Of a DNA stretch of 43,848 nucleotides, positions 33,096-41,755 are shown in pieces. Origin of the DNA: an uncultured bacterium. GTDB lineage: Bacteria; DUMJ01. The notes under the pieces were generated by a model. It searched no databases. It had not been told where the DNA came from and saw only the letters and a program-made list of their open reading frames with translations. The translations under genes were made by a program, and so were the position numbers. The stretch spans positions 1 through 43,848 of the forward strand of contig CALGNK010000049.1 in the NCBI GenBank assembly GCA_937958695.1, in the 5' to 3' direction. Position 1 is the stretch's first letter. Every line of letters begins with the position of its first letter.

Positions 33096-33299
33096 TTACT
33101 CTTTTTTTTCTCTTTTTTCTTCTAAGGAGCTTTTTAGATCAGAGTAGCCAAATATAGCTAATATTACCCCAAGGATAATTAAGATTGGTGGAACTATAGC
33201 CATTAGTCCTTTTATAAAATAACCCCACCAAGCAGAGATGCCCCATATACCTAGAATAAGACACACTATACCACCTAGTATGACAAGAATTTTACTCAT
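33096..33299 (-). CDS. Small two-helix membrane protein, 67 aa
   Basis: The start is taken as ATG 33299, preceded by GGAGG with an 8-nt spacer. An in-frame GTG 9 nt upstream overlaps that site and is unlikely. The 67-residue product has two hydrophobic helices (about 3-20 and 27-49; SKILVILGGIVCLILGIWGI and IVPPILIILGVILAIFG) and a highly charged C-terminal tail (SSLEEKREKKE). Such proteins are common and mostly uncharacterised. It has its own promoter and may read through to the RAMP-like gene 90 nt downstream, as I see no terminator between them. Confidence 0.7.
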   Translation of the reverse strand: MSKILVILGGIVCLILGIWGISAWWGYFIKGLMAIVPPILIILGVILAIFGYSDLKSSLEEKREKKE

Positions 33300-33340
33300 A
33301 AATATCACCTCCGAGGATAAAAATTTTAAGATTCTTCTCT

Positions 33341-33349
33341 ATTATAGCA
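33341..33349 (-). promoter_or_regulatory. Extended -10 promoter for the small membrane protein gene
   Basis: The minus strand reads TGCTATAAT: a perfect -10 hexamer with the TG-N extension, about 42 nt before the ATG at 33299. No good -35 box is visible. It nearly abuts the divergent promoter at 33357-33385, so the two polymerase sites overlap. Confidence 0.55.
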
Positions 33350-33356
33350 TAAGCTG

Positions 33357-33385
33357 TTGACAAGTTTATAAAGCTCTAGTAGAAT
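33357..33385 (+). promoter_or_regulatory. Near-consensus sigma-70/SigA promoter for the binding-protein gene
   Basis: TTGACA (33357-33362) and TAGAAT (33380-33385) are separated by exactly 17 nt. This is a perfect -35 and a 5-of-6 -10. Transcription would start near 33392, about 30 nt before the TTG start of the gene. It is the strongest promoter I see in the window. Confidence 0.8.
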
Positions 33386-33422
33386 ATAGAACAAAACTAA
33401 ATCTTAATTGGAGGTGATATCT

Positions 33423-34571
33423 TTGAAGAGGGCTTTTTTGATGTTACTGGTAATTAGTTTAATCTTTACTGGCTTTACTTCGGCTTATGGAGCAGAAACT
33501 ATCAAGATAGGGCTTATTGCCCCTCTAACTGGCCCTATAGCAACATTTGGGCAATCTGTAGAAAAGGGGGTGAGGATGGCAGTAGATGAGATAAATGCTA
33601 AAGGTGGAGTGCTTGGTATGAAGATAGAGCTATTCGTAGAAGATAACCAAGCAAAAGCAGAAGAGTCTGCCAATATAGCACGTAAGTTTATAGAGCAGAA
33701 TAAAGTAGTTGCTATATTGGGTCCAGTCATCTCTAGCAATACATTGGCAGCTGCACCTATAGCTCAGCAGAGTAAGGTTCCTTTGCTGTCTCCAACTGCA
33801 ACTAACCCTAGAGTTACTCAAGTTGGTAACTATATCTTTAGAGCATGTTTTGTTGATGACTTTCAAGGGACGGTAATGGCAAGATTTGCAAGGACGGGCT
33901 TAGGTAAAAGATCAAATACAGCGGCTATTCTATATGAGAAAACTAGTGATTATAGTATAGGACTAGCTAAATATTTTAAGGAGACCTTTATAAACCTTGG
34001 AGGAAAGATTGTAGCCGAGGAGTCATTCAGCTCTGGAGACCAAGACTTTAGTGCGCAACTTACTAAGATAAAGGGTAAGAATCCAGATGTACTTTATGTT
34101 CCTTCTTACTATGATACTGCAGGACTTATAATAAAGCAGGCTAGAGAACTTGGTATAAATGTACCTATTCTTGGTGGTGACGGATTTGACTCTCCTCAAT
34201 TAGCAGAACTTGCAGGAAAGGAAAACTTGAAGAATTGCTATTTTAGCGGACACTTCTTCGCTGGTTCTAGTGCTCCTCAAGTAAAAACCTTTGTTGCCAA
34301 TTATAAGAAGAGATATAATGCGGTTCCAGATATGTTAGCTGCTTTGGGCTATGATGCGGCTTATATGTTAGCAGATGCTATAAAGAGAGCAGGTAAAGTA
34401 GATAGAGATGCTATAAGAGATGCTTTAGCTAATACAAAGAACTTGAAACTCGTAACAGGCACTATTACTCTTGATGAGAGCAGAAATCCTCAAAAGAGCG
34501 CAGTTATTATTGGATTTGACAGTAATGGTAATCAGGTATACAAAGCTACTGTAAATCCTCCTAGAAAGTAG
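33423..34571 (+). CDS. Branched-chain amino acid-type ABC transporter substrate-binding protein
   Basis: This is an extracytoplasmic binding protein of the LivJ/LivK family (Peripla_BP_6). I take TTG 33423 as start, because GGAGG at 33410-33414 is then spaced by 8 nt. An earlier in-frame TTG at 33408 overlaps the ribosome binding site. The 382-residue product begins with a signal peptide (KRAFLMLLVISLIFTGFTSA, processed near AYGA-E). The mature part starts TIKIGLIAPLTGPIATFGQS, with VEKGVRMAVDEINAKGG and ARKFIEQNKVVAILGPVISS following. There is no lipobox Cys, so it is either periplasmic or held in another way. The ligand could be Leu/Ile/Val, another amino acid or a small amide. A terminator follows. 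Confidence 0.93.
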   Translation: MKRAFLMLLVISLIFTGFTSAYGAETIKIGLIAPLTGPIATFGQSVEKGVRMAVDEINAKGGVLGMKIELFVEDNQAKAEESANIARKFIEQNKVVAILGPVISSNTLAAAPIAQQSKVPLLSPTATNPRVTQVGNYIFRACFVDDFQGTVMARFARTGLGKRSNTAAILYEKTSDYSIGLAKYFKETFINLGGKIVAEESFSSGDQDFSAQLTKIKGKNPDVLYVPSYYDTAGLIIKQARELGINVPILGGDGFDSPQLAELAGKENLKNCYFSGHFFAGSSAPQVKTFVANYKKRYNAVPDMLAALGYDAAYMLADAIKRAGKVDRDAIRDALANTKNLKLVTGTITLDESRNPQKSAVIIGFDSNGNQVYKATVNPPRK

Positions 34572-34580
34572 ATGCGATAG

Positions 34581-34619
34581 AAAAAAGGGGAGAGGTAATA
34601 ATTTCCCTCTCCCTTTTTT
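34581..34619 (+). terminator. Rho-independent terminator after the binding-protein gene
   Basis: The stem GGGAGAGG/CCTCTCCC is extended by A-T pairs, has a TAATAATTTC-type loop and ends in a TTTTTT run. It separates the binding protein from its permeases, and would be expected to make the binding protein in excess if it is leaky. Confidence 0.9.
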
Positions 34620-34630
34620 GTGTTTAAATA

Positions 34631-34639
34631 TGCTAAAAT
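34631..34639 (+). promoter_or_regulatory. Possible extended -10 for the permease genes
   Basis: TGCTAAAAT lies 26 nt before the livH ATG, just after the terminator. It has the TG-N extension and a 5-of-6 -10 but no -35. Read-through from 33357 is an alternative. Confidence 0.35.
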
Positions 34640-34664
34640 TATAAAATTATAAGGAATAAGAAGA

Positions 34665-35564
34665 ATGATAACCGAGATATTTCAACAAATTATAAATGGT
34701 ATAGCGTTAGGTAGTATATATGCACTTATAGCTTTGGGCTATACTATGGTCTATGGGATACTTAGACTTATAAATTTTGCCCATGGAGATATATATATGG
34801 TTGGGGCTTATGCTGGTTATTTTGCTATAACTTCTTTTAAGTGGGGTATATTTCCATCTTTTATATTTGCCATGCTAATATGTGCTATATTGGGAATGAG
34901 TATCGAGAGATTTGCCTATAGACCTTTAAGAATTAGAAATGCTCCACGTATAGCTGCTTTAACAACTGCTATAGGTGTTTCCTTCCTTCTAGAAAATTTA
35001 GGTATTATTTTTTGGACCCCAACTCCAAGAGCTTTTCCTCAAGTAATACCTTTAAAGATATATCAAGGGATATATGAAAGATTTGGAATAATAGTTAATA
35101 ATAGACAGTTAGTTATTATTTCTGTAGCTATAGCTCTTATGTTACTACTGCAGTTTATAGTAAATAAAACTAAGATTGGAATGGCAATGAGAGCTGTATC
35201 TTTTGATAGGGAAACCGCTTGGATGATGGGAGTAAATATAGACTATGTTATATCTTTTACATTTGCTATAGGCTCAATGTTAGCTGCAGCAGGAGGTGTG
35301 TTGGTAGGTATATATTTTAACAGGATAGATCCTCTTATGGGTGTTATGCCTGGTGTAAAGGCATTTGTAGCGGCAGTTCTTGGAGGTATAGGCATAATTC
35401 CAGGAGCTATGGTTGGAGGTTTCATCCTTGGTATAGCAGAGATACTTGTCTCAGCATTTATAGCCTCCTCTTACAGAGATGCTATAGCTTTTGCTATTTT
35501 AATCGTTATACTTCTAGTAAGGCCCTCTGGAATCTTTGGAGTTGCTACTAGGGAGAAGGTATAG
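34665..35564 (+). CDS. livH: Branched-chain amino acid-type ABC transporter permease LivH
   Basis: This is the inner-membrane permease subunit. The 299-residue hydrophobic protein carries LivH blocks: FQQIINGIALGSIYALIALG, YTMVYGILRLINFAHGDIYM, AFDREtAWMMG-like SFDRETAWMMGVN, and the loop to the ATPase near the C-terminal AAVLGGIGIIPGAMVGGFIL. There are about eight membrane segments. livM follows after 2 nt. Confidence 0.93.
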   Translation: MITEIFQQIINGIALGSIYALIALGYTMVYGILRLINFAHGDIYMVGAYAGYFAITSFKWGIFPSFIFAMLICAILGMSIERFAYRPLRIRNAPRIAALTTAIGVSFLLENLGIIFWTPTPRAFPQVIPLKIYQGIYERFGIIVNNRQLVIISVAIALMLLLQFIVNKTKIGMAMRAVSFDRETAWMMGVNIDYVISFTFAIGSMLAAAGGVLVGIYFNRIDPLMGVMPGVKAFVAAVLGGIGIIPGAMVGGFILGIAEILVSAFIASSYRDAIAFAILIVILLVRPSGIFGVATREKV

Positions 35565-35566
35565 AT

Positions 35567-36499
35567 ATGGAAAATCTAGAAAGATTTAGATATATATTTT
35601 TCATATTTGGATTAGTGATTATCTATTTGGTTAATATTATTTTACCTTATATCAACCCTTATTATTTTCAAATAATTATCTTTGCAGGTATTAATATTGT
35701 ACTAGCGGTCAGTCTAAATGTAATTAACGGCTTATGTGGGCAATTTTCATTGGGTCATGCTGGTTTTATGGCTGTAGGAGCTTATTTTTCCTCCTTCTTA
35801 ACTTTCTATTACAAAGTTCCATTCCCTTTAGCTCTTATAGCTGGGGGGGTGCTAGCAGGTTTAATAGGTCTTGGTGTAGGTGTGCCTACATTAAGATTAA
35901 GGGGAGATTACTTAGCTATAGCAACATTAGGTATGGGAGAAATAATAAGGGTGATATTATTTAACCTTGATATAGTTGGAGGAGCTAGAGGGTTTCCAGG
36001 TATTCCCAAATACACAAGTTTCTTCTGGGTATACCTAGTAGTTATGTTTGTTCTTGTAAGTTCTTATAGTCTATTAAAGAGTCCTCAAGGTAGAGCTATC
36101 CTCTCTATAAGAGAGGATGAGATAGCCTCTGAAGCTATGGGAGTAAATACTACTCGATTCAAGATATTTGCCTTTATCTTTGGCGCATTCTGGGCAGGTG
36201 TAGCTGGAGGATTATGGGCCCATTACCTTCAATTTCTTCATCCAAGTTCATTTACCTTTATGAAATCGGTAGAAGTGCTTGTAATGATAGTCTTAGGAGG
36301 ATTAGGAAGTATTAGTGGAGTAGCAATCTCTGCAGTTTTTCTTACCATTTTACCAGAACTTCTTAGATATGCGAAGGTATTGTTTAATACTACTGTGGAT
36401 CCTCGTATGGTTATATATTCTCTTTTACTTATCTTGACTATGCTATTGAGGCCTCAAGGTCTTTTAGGAGGTTATAGGAGGAAAGTTAAAGAACAATGA
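35567..36499 (+). CDS. livM: Branched-chain amino acid-type ABC transporter permease LivM
   Basis: This is the partner permease of LivH. The 310-residue protein has LivM blocks AVSLNVINGLCGQFSLGHAG with FMAVGAYFSSF next to it, VPTLRLRGDYLAIATLGMGE, SPQGRAILSIREDEIASEAM, and LVMIVLGGLGSISGVAISAV, which includes the EAA-like loop for the ATPase. There are about nine membrane segments. The stop overlaps livG by 4 nt. Confidence 0.93.
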   Translation: MENLERFRYIFFIFGLVIIYLVNIILPYINPYYFQIIIFAGINIVLAVSLNVINGLCGQFSLGHAGFMAVGAYFSSFLTFYYKVPFPLALIAGGVLAGLIGLGVGVPTLRLRGDYLAIATLGMGEIIRVILFNLDIVGGARGFPGIPKYTSFFWVYLVVMFVLVSSYSLLKSPQGRAILSIREDEIASEAMGVNTTRFKIFAFIFGAFWAGVAGGLWAHYLQFLHPSSFTFMKSVEVLVMIVLGGLGSISGVAISAVFLTILPELLRYAKVLFNTTVDPRMVIYSLLLILTMLLRPQGLLGGYRRKVKEQ

Positions 36500-37266
36500 G
36501 TCTTTTAAAATTGGAAGGTGTTACAGTAGCCTTTGGTGGTCTTTTAGCAGTATCAAACTTTGATCTTACAGTAGAGGACAAAGAACTTATAGGTTTAATA
36601 GGTCCAAATGGTGCAGGAAAGACGACGGTATTTAATGTAATTACCGGTTTTCACATCCCTATAAAGGGGAATATTACATTTAATAATATTGACATAACGG
36701 GTAAGTCTCCGAGTTACATAGCGAAATTAGGAATTTCAAGGACATTTCAGAATATAAGACTATTCTCTAATCTTTCTGTAATGGAAAATGTGATGATTGC
36801 AGCGCAGTTACACTATAATATACCCTATTTCCATACATTCTTTAGGACTTCTCTCTTCTATAAAGTAGAGAAAACTATAGAAGAAAAGGCACTTAAGTCG
36901 CTAGAATTAGTTGGACTTGAAAAAGTGAGAGATGAGATAGCTAAGAATCTTCCATATGGAGACCAAAGAAAGTTAGAAATAGCTAGAGCTATAGCTACAG
37001 AACCGAGGTTGATACTATTAGATGAACCAGCAGCTGGTATGAATCCAAAAGAGACCGATGAACTGATGGAAATGATAAAATTTTTAAGAGATGAGTTAAA
37101 TCTAACTATTATTCTCATAGAACATGATATGAGAGTGGTAATGAACATATGTGAAAGGGTTATAGTATTAAATTACGGAGAAATTATAGCTGAAGGTACA
37201 CCTGATGAAATAAAAACTAAACCTGAAGTATTAGAAGCCTATTTAGGTAGTACTGTAGTAGGATGA
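36496..37266 (+). CDS. livG: Branched-chain amino acid-type ABC transporter ATPase LivG
   Basis: The 256-residue ABC ATPase has Walker A GPNGAGKTT (~33-41), the LivG-typical ISRTFQNIRLFSNLSVMENV segment, signature LPYGDQRKLEIARA (in place of LSGGQ), Walker B RLILLDEPAAGMNP, and the H-loop IEHDM. RTFQN-x-RLF and PAAGMNP(K) mark it as LivG rather than LivF. The second ATPase (LivF) is not next to it. metK follows after 15 nt, so either LivF is encoded elsewhere or LivG works as a homodimer. Confidence 0.93.
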   Translation: MSLLKLEGVTVAFGGLLAVSNFDLTVEDKELIGLIGPNGAGKTTVFNVITGFHIPIKGNITFNNIDITGKSPSYIAKLGISRTFQNIRLFSNLSVMENVMIAAQLHYNIPYFHTFFRTSLFYKVEKTIEEKALKSLELVGLEKVRDEIAKNLPYGDQRKLEIARAIATEPRLILLDEPAAGMNPKETDELMEMIKFLRDELNLTIILIEHDMRVVMNICERVIVLNYGEIIAEGTPDEIKTKPEVLEAYLGSTVVG

Positions 37267-37281
37267 AATGGAGGTGCATAG

Positions 37282-38457
37282 GTGAGAAGATATATCAAAT
37301 ATTTTAATTCAGAATCGGTAACGGAAGGGCATCCTGATAAAATAGCAGATCAAATCTCTGATGCTATTCTAGATAGTTATTTAGAGAAGGACCCTGAATC
37401 TAGAGTTGCATGTGAAACATTGGCTACGCTTGGATTGATTCATGTTACTGGTGAGATATCTAGTAGAGCAGTAATAGATATAAACAAAGTGATAAGAAAT
37501 ACTATAAGAGAGATAGGATATATCGACTCTTCTTATGGGCTTGACGCTGATAGTTGTGGGATAATTGTTTCTCTTAAGGAGCAATCTCCCGATATAGCTA
37601 TAGGAGTTATAAAAGAAGGAGATATTGGTGCTGGTGATCAAGGACTAATGTTTGGTTATGCAACTAATGAGGCTATGGATATTATGGATAGCGCTTCCTA
37701 TATGCCAACACCAATAATATTAGCCCATCGTCTAGCATACAGATTAGCAGAAGTTAGGAAGTCTGGTTTTCTTCCATATCTAAGGCCAGACGGAAAAACT
37801 CAGGTTACTGTTGTCTATGATGGAGATAAGCCAGTAAGGGTAGATAGGGTAGTTATAGCTGCACAGCATAATCCAGATATAAGCATGGATAGACTTAGAG
37901 AAGAAATAATAGAACATGTGATAAAGTATGTGATTCCAAGAGAATGGCTAGATAGTGATACTAAATATTATATAAATGCTACTGGTAGATTTGTAATAGG
38001 AGGACCGGCAGGGGATGCTGGCCTTACCGGACGAAAGATTATAGTAGATACTTATGGTGGGATGGCTAGACATGGAGGAGGATGTTTCTCTGGTAAGGAT
38101 CCTACTAAGGTTGATAGGTCTGCTGCTTATATGGCTAGATATACAGCTAAAAATATTGTAGCTAGCGGATTAGCAGATAAATGTGAAGTTCAAGTAGCCT
38201 ATGTTATAGGAGTAAGTGAGCCTATATGCTTATATGTTGAAACTTTTGGTACAGAAAAAGTAGATCCAGAAAGATTAAATAAAGTAGTGAAAGAGCTTTT
38301 TGATTTTAGACCAAAGAAGATAATAGAAAACTTTAATCTGAGAAGGCCTATTTACAAAAAAGTAGCTGTTTATGGCCATTTTGGAAGGATAGACATAGAC
38401 TTACCTTGGGAGAAGCTTGATAAAGTAGATGATTTAAAGAATGCCTTTAATCTATGA
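37282..38457 (+). CDS. metK: S-adenosylmethionine synthetase MetK
   Basis: MetK makes S-adenosylmethionine from methionine and ATP. The 391-residue protein has the family blocks [20 protein letters not shown] (ATP/Mg binding), [32 protein letters not shown] with [18 protein letters not shown] following, and [12 protein letters not shown]. It starts at GTG 37282 after GGAGGTG, with spacing ~6. It is only 15 nt after livG and overlaps priA by 17 nt. No SAM riboswitch is visible in the short gap. Confidence 0.96.
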   Translation: MRRYIKYFNSESVTEGHPDKIADQISDAILDSYLEKDPESRVACETLATLGLIHVTGEISSRAVIDINKVIRNTIREIGYIDSSYGLDADSCGIIVSLKEQSPDIAIGVIKEGDIGAGDQGLMFGYATNEAMDIMDSASYMPTPIILAHRLAYRLAEVRKSGFLPYLRPDGKTQVTVVYDGDKPVRVDRVVIAAQHNPDISMDRLREEIIEHVIKYVIPREWLDSDTKYYINATGRFVIGGPAGDAGLTGRKIIVDTYGGMARHGGGCFSGKDPTKVDRSAAYMARYTAKNIVASGLADKCEVQVAYVIGVSEPICLYVETFGTEKVDPERLNKVVKELFDFRPKKIIENFNLRRPIYKKVAVYGHFGRIDIDLPWEKLDKVDDLKNAFNL

Positions 38458-40369
38458 TGTCCTTATAGATAGGAATGCTCCGAAAGATCTGATATTCTCT
38501 TATTCCTCAGATAAAACTTTAAATATAGGAGATTATGTTGCAGTTTCATTAAGGGGTCATCTAGCTAAAGGTTATGTGATAGATAAAAGAGAAGTAACAT
38601 CTGCCCAGGACTATCTTAGAGTCTTGGGCAAAATATTTAATACTTCTTTAATTTTGCCGTATCTTTTAGATCTTGCCTATTGGATTTCTGATTATTATAT
38701 ATGTAACCTGTCTCAGGCATTATCTACTGTGATTCCCTCAGAGGTCAGAGAGGTAAAGGTCACATATGATAAAGATTTGAAGGTTAAAATTCCTAGACCA
38801 AGAAAAAGAAATCTAGAAAAAGGTTATGTAACTTATATAGAACTTTCTAGTTGTAATATTTCTCTTCCAGATAGCTTTTCTCGACTTTTAGTAAAACTTC
38901 CTATAGAAAAAAGACTTGATATTTATCTTAAACTTATAGAAAGAGAGATAATTAAAGGTAAAAAGGTAATCTTACTGTTTCCGGAATTAGACACTTTATT
39001 AGCAGTAGAAGACCTGTTTAGAAAAGTGTATAACGAAGGACTAGCCCTGATCCACAGCAGACAAAGTCCTGCAGTAAAAAACGAAGAATGGTGGCGTATA
39101 AGGAATAACAATATTAAATTAGTTTTAGGGAACAGATCGGCAGTATTTTCTCCAATTGAAAATCTTGGTTTGATTATTATCGATGAAGAAGAAAACGACA
39201 GTTACAAAGATGAGAGTAGGCCTCTGTATGATGCTAGGACAGTGGCTTATAAGATTCAGGAACTAGTAGGATGTAAACTTGTATTCGGGAGCAGTGCTCC
39301 TACGCTTGAGACTTACAAAGGGGTATTAGAGAGTAAGATAGATATCCTTACAGAAGAGGAAATTAAGGATCTAACTAATATAAGACTTGTAAATATGAAA
39401 GGAAAGAGAGGTTTTATAAGCAGAGAGCTTATACACCATTGTAAGGTCAGCCTGTCTAGAAAGAAACAGATAGTTATACTAATAAACAGAAAAGGTTATT
39501 TTACTCTAGGGATATGTAACGGATGTGGGAATATAATAAGATGCCCAAATTGCAATATAGCTTTGGTTTATTATAAAGATGAAGGGTTTGTATGTCATTA
39601 CTGTGGTTACAACGTAGAGAAGATAGAAAAATGCCCACAGTGTGGAAGTAAAGTGAGTTTATTTGGTTATGGAACTGAAAGAATATTAGAGATATTAAAA
39701 AAGATCCTTCCTAAAGCAAAAATCGCTAAAATGGATGCGGACCTTTCAGATAAAGAGATAGATAAGATGTGGCAGGAATTTACAGATGGAAATATAGATA
39801 TACTTGTAGGGACACAGATAATAGCCAAGGGTTTTCGTCTTCCTAATGTAGCATTAGCTGGAATACTGGCTCCTGACTTGGCTTTAAATCTACCTGATTT
39901 TAAAGTTAGTGAAAAGACATTTAGGCTTATATATAACCTAGCTGAACAGGCAAAAGGGGATAAGTATCTGGTAGTTCAGAGTATGCTTCCCAACTATTAT
40001 GCAATAAAATACGGAAACAAATTGGATTATCAAAGCTTTTATAAATACGAATTACAATTAAGAAGATCTCTTGGATATCCTCCATATAACCATATATTGA
40101 GAATAATAATCTCTGGGAAAAGGGAAGATGATGTAAAAACTATATCTATCTCATTAGCATCTGATATAAGAAGAAGACTTGGAATAGATTTCTCTGGGCC
40201 AGCTAAATGTCCTCTTTACAAGATAAAAGGAGTATTCCATTGGCATATCCTCTTAAAGGTAAAAGAAATAAATAAAGATTTATCAAAGGTTGTAAAAGAA
40301 CTTGTAGAAGCTTATAATTATAAAGATATAAACATAATGGTAGATGTAGACCCTGTATCTACAGTATAG
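38441..40369 (+). CDS. priA: PriA-like primosomal protein with degenerate helicase motifs
   Basis: PriA normally restarts stalled forks as an SF2 helicase. The 642-residue protein keeps the DNA-binding N-terminus, all eight zinc-ligand cysteines ([28 protein letters not shown]) and the [18 protein letters not shown] and LALNLPDF blocks. However, Walker A (usually GVTGSGKTEVY) aligns without a gap to [11 protein letters not shown] (152-162), with no GKT. Motif II is DEEE (248-251) instead of DEEH. Motif VI QVAGRAGR is LAEQAKG (500-506). ATP hydrolysis is probably lost, as reported for actinobacterial PriA. Gene context (metK, def, fmt) is standard. It overlaps metK by 17 nt. Confidence 0.88.
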   Translation: MPLIYDVLIDRNAPKDLIFSYSSDKTLNIGDYVAVSLRGHLAKGYVIDKREVTSAQDYLRVLGKIFNTSLILPYLLDLAYWISDYYICNLSQALSTVIPSEVREVKVTYDKDLKVKIPRPRKRNLEKGYVTYIELSSCNISLPDSFSRLLVKLPIEKRLDIYLKLIEREIIKGKKVILLFPELDTLLAVEDLFRKVYNEGLALIHSRQSPAVKNEEWWRIRNNNIKLVLGNRSAVFSPIENLGLIIIDEEENDSYKDESRPLYDARTVAYKIQELVGCKLVFGSSAPTLETYKGVLESKIDILTEEEIKDLTNIRLVNMKGKRGFISRELIHHCKVSLSRKKQIVILINRKGYFTLGICNGCGNIIRCPNCNIALVYYKDEGFVCHYCGYNVEKIEKCPQCGSKVSLFGYGTERILEILKKILPKAKIAKMDADLSDKEIDKMWQEFTDGNIDILVGTQIIAKGFRLPNVALAGILAPDLALNLPDFKVSEKTFRLIYNLAEQAKGDKYLVVQSMLPNYYAIKYGNKLDYQSFYKYELQLRRSLGYPPYNHILRIIISGKREDDVKTISISLASDIRRRLGIDFSGPAKCPLYKIKGVFHWHILLKVKEINKDLSKVVKELVEAYNYKDINIMVDVDPVSTV

Positions 40370-40391
40370 TTATCTTAGGAGGGAATATATA

Positions 40392-40850
40392 ATGTCAGGA
40401 TTAGCTATAAGGGTTTATGGGGACCCAGTTCTTCGGCAGAGAGCTGTCCCTATAGAGAAGATAGATAGAAGAGTAAAAAGACTTGCTAAATATATGGAAG
40501 AAGCTATGGACAAAGCTAATGGAATTGGTTTAGCTGGGCCTCAAGTAGGCGTAAGTGAAAGGATTATTGTAGTAAAGGTAAAGTCTCTTATAGTAGTAAT
40601 AAATCCTATAATTGTATATATGGAGGGAGAAGAACTCGGAGAAGAGGGGTGTTTAAGTATTCCTAATGTTGTTGGGGACGTAAGTAGAGCTACAAAGGTT
40701 GTGGTAAGAGGATTAGACTTAAATAGCAGAGAGATAGAGATCGAGGCTAACAATCTCTCTGCTAGGGCATTTCAGCATGAGATAGATCACTTGGATGGAG
40801 TATTGTTTATAGATAGAGCTGTTTCTGTGAGGAAGGTGGAAAAATTTTAA
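40392..40850 (+). CDS. def: Peptide deformylase
   Basis: This enzyme removes the formyl group from nascent N-terminal methionine. The 152-residue metalloenzyme has motif 1 GIGLAGPQVG (usually GIGLAAPQVG, one Ala to Gly change), motif 2 EEGCLSIP with the metal Cys, and motif 3 FQHEIDHLDGVLF with the two metal His and the catalytic Glu. The ATG has a good TAGGAGGG. Its end overlaps the proposed start of fmt, its functional opposite. Confidence 0.96.
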   Translation: MSGLAIRVYGDPVLRQRAVPIEKIDRRVKRLAKYMEEAMDKANGIGLAGPQVGVSERIIVVKVKSLIVVINPIIVYMEGEELGEEGCLSIPNVVGDVSRATKVVVRGLDLNSREIEIEANNLSARAFQHEIDHLDGVLFIDRAVSVRKVEKF

Positions 40851-41755
40851 GAATAGTATTCTTTGGAACCCCCGAATTCTCTATACCATCTCTAGAAAGG
40901 CTAAAGGATAAGATAGCACTAGTTATAACTAAACCAGATAAACCTCAAGGTAGAGGCTTAAAATTAAAACCAACACCGATCAAAATGAAGGCACAAGAGT
41001 TAGATATACCTGTTCTTTCACCAGAAAAATTAATTGAGATAAAAGATAAGCTTAGTAACTTTGACCTTGGGGTGGTAGTTGCTTATGGTCTCATCATCCC
41101 TAAGAGAATAATTGAGCTCTTTCCAAAAGGCATCATAAATCTTCATCCATCTCTTCTTCCTAAGTATAGAGGTCCTGCACCTATACAATGGGCAATATTA
41201 AATGGAGAGAATGAGACCGGAGTAAGTATTATATACCTTACCGAAGAGCTAGATGCTGGAGATATTTTACTACAGGAAAAGGTCAAAATTCTTCCAGAGG
41301 ACAATGCAGAGACACTCTCTAACAGGTTAAGTATTATTGGTGCGGAGTTATTGGAAAGGGCTATAAGATTGATAGAGCTAGATAATGTAAATCCTATTCC
41401 TCAAGAGAAACTAGGCCAACCTACTTACGCTCCTAAAATTGAACCAGAAATGGGTAAGATAGACTGGGATACTAAGAATAGGGATATTGTAAATAAAATA
41501 AGAGCACTTGTTCCTTGGCCCAAGGCATATTTTTATCGAGACGGCATAAAGATCTGTATCTTAGAGGCAGAGGCATCATCAATAAATGGAGAGCCTGGGA
41601 AGATTATAGATATAGGGGAAAACGGTATATTAGTTGGAGCTCAAGATGGAAGTGTATGGTTAAAGAAGGTTCAACCAGAAAGTAGAAGGGCTATTAGTGG
41701 AATTGATCTTGCAAATGGTTACAGATTAAAAGTGGGAGAAGTAATAAGTAGATGA
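40844..41755 (+). CDS. fmt: Methionyl-tRNA formyltransferase, apparent ATT start
   Basis: Fmt formylates initiator Met-tRNA. An ATG exists only at 40985, but the same frame continues upstream and encodes the missing N-terminus: RIVFFGTPEFSIPSLERL and a TKPDKPQGRG motif, both essential family elements. The frame is open back to a TAG at 40814 and contains no ATG, GTG or TTG before the conserved start. The best fit is ATT at 40844 (ILRIVFFGTP), 4 nt after AAGGTGG, giving 303 residues, a normal length. Catalytic Asn/His (INLHPSLLPKYRGPAPIQWA) and Asp (LDAGDI) are present. It overlaps def by 7 nt and rsmB by 4 nt. Confidence 0.85.
   Translation: MLRIVFFGTPEFSIPSLERLKDKIALVITKPDKPQGRGLKLKPTPIKMKAQELDIPVLSPEKLIEIKDKLSNFDLGVVVAYGLIIPKRIIELFPKGIINLHPSLLPKYRGPAPIQWAILNGENETGVSIIYLTEELDAGDILLQEKVKILPEDNAETLSNRLSIIGAELLERAIRLIELDNVNPIPQEKLGQPTYAPKIEPEMGKIDWDTKNRDIVNKIRALVPWPKAYFYRDGIKICILEAEASSINGEPGKIIDIGENGILVGAQDGSVWLKKVQPESRRAISGIDLANGYRLKVGEVISR

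Noticed and set aside
33408-33422. TTG 33408 as start of the binding-protein gene
   Set aside because: It overlaps the Shine-Dalgarno sequence, and the added residues would precede a well-formed signal peptide. TTG 33423 fits better.
37250-37281. SAM riboswitch ahead of metK
   Set aside because: Only 15 nt separate livG and metK, too short for any known SAM riboswitch, and no terminator hairpin is present.
40985-41755. fmt starting at ATG 40985
   Set aside because: It would delete the first 47 residues, including the conserved VFFGTPEF strand and the DKPQGRG loop that are encoded in the same frame upstream.
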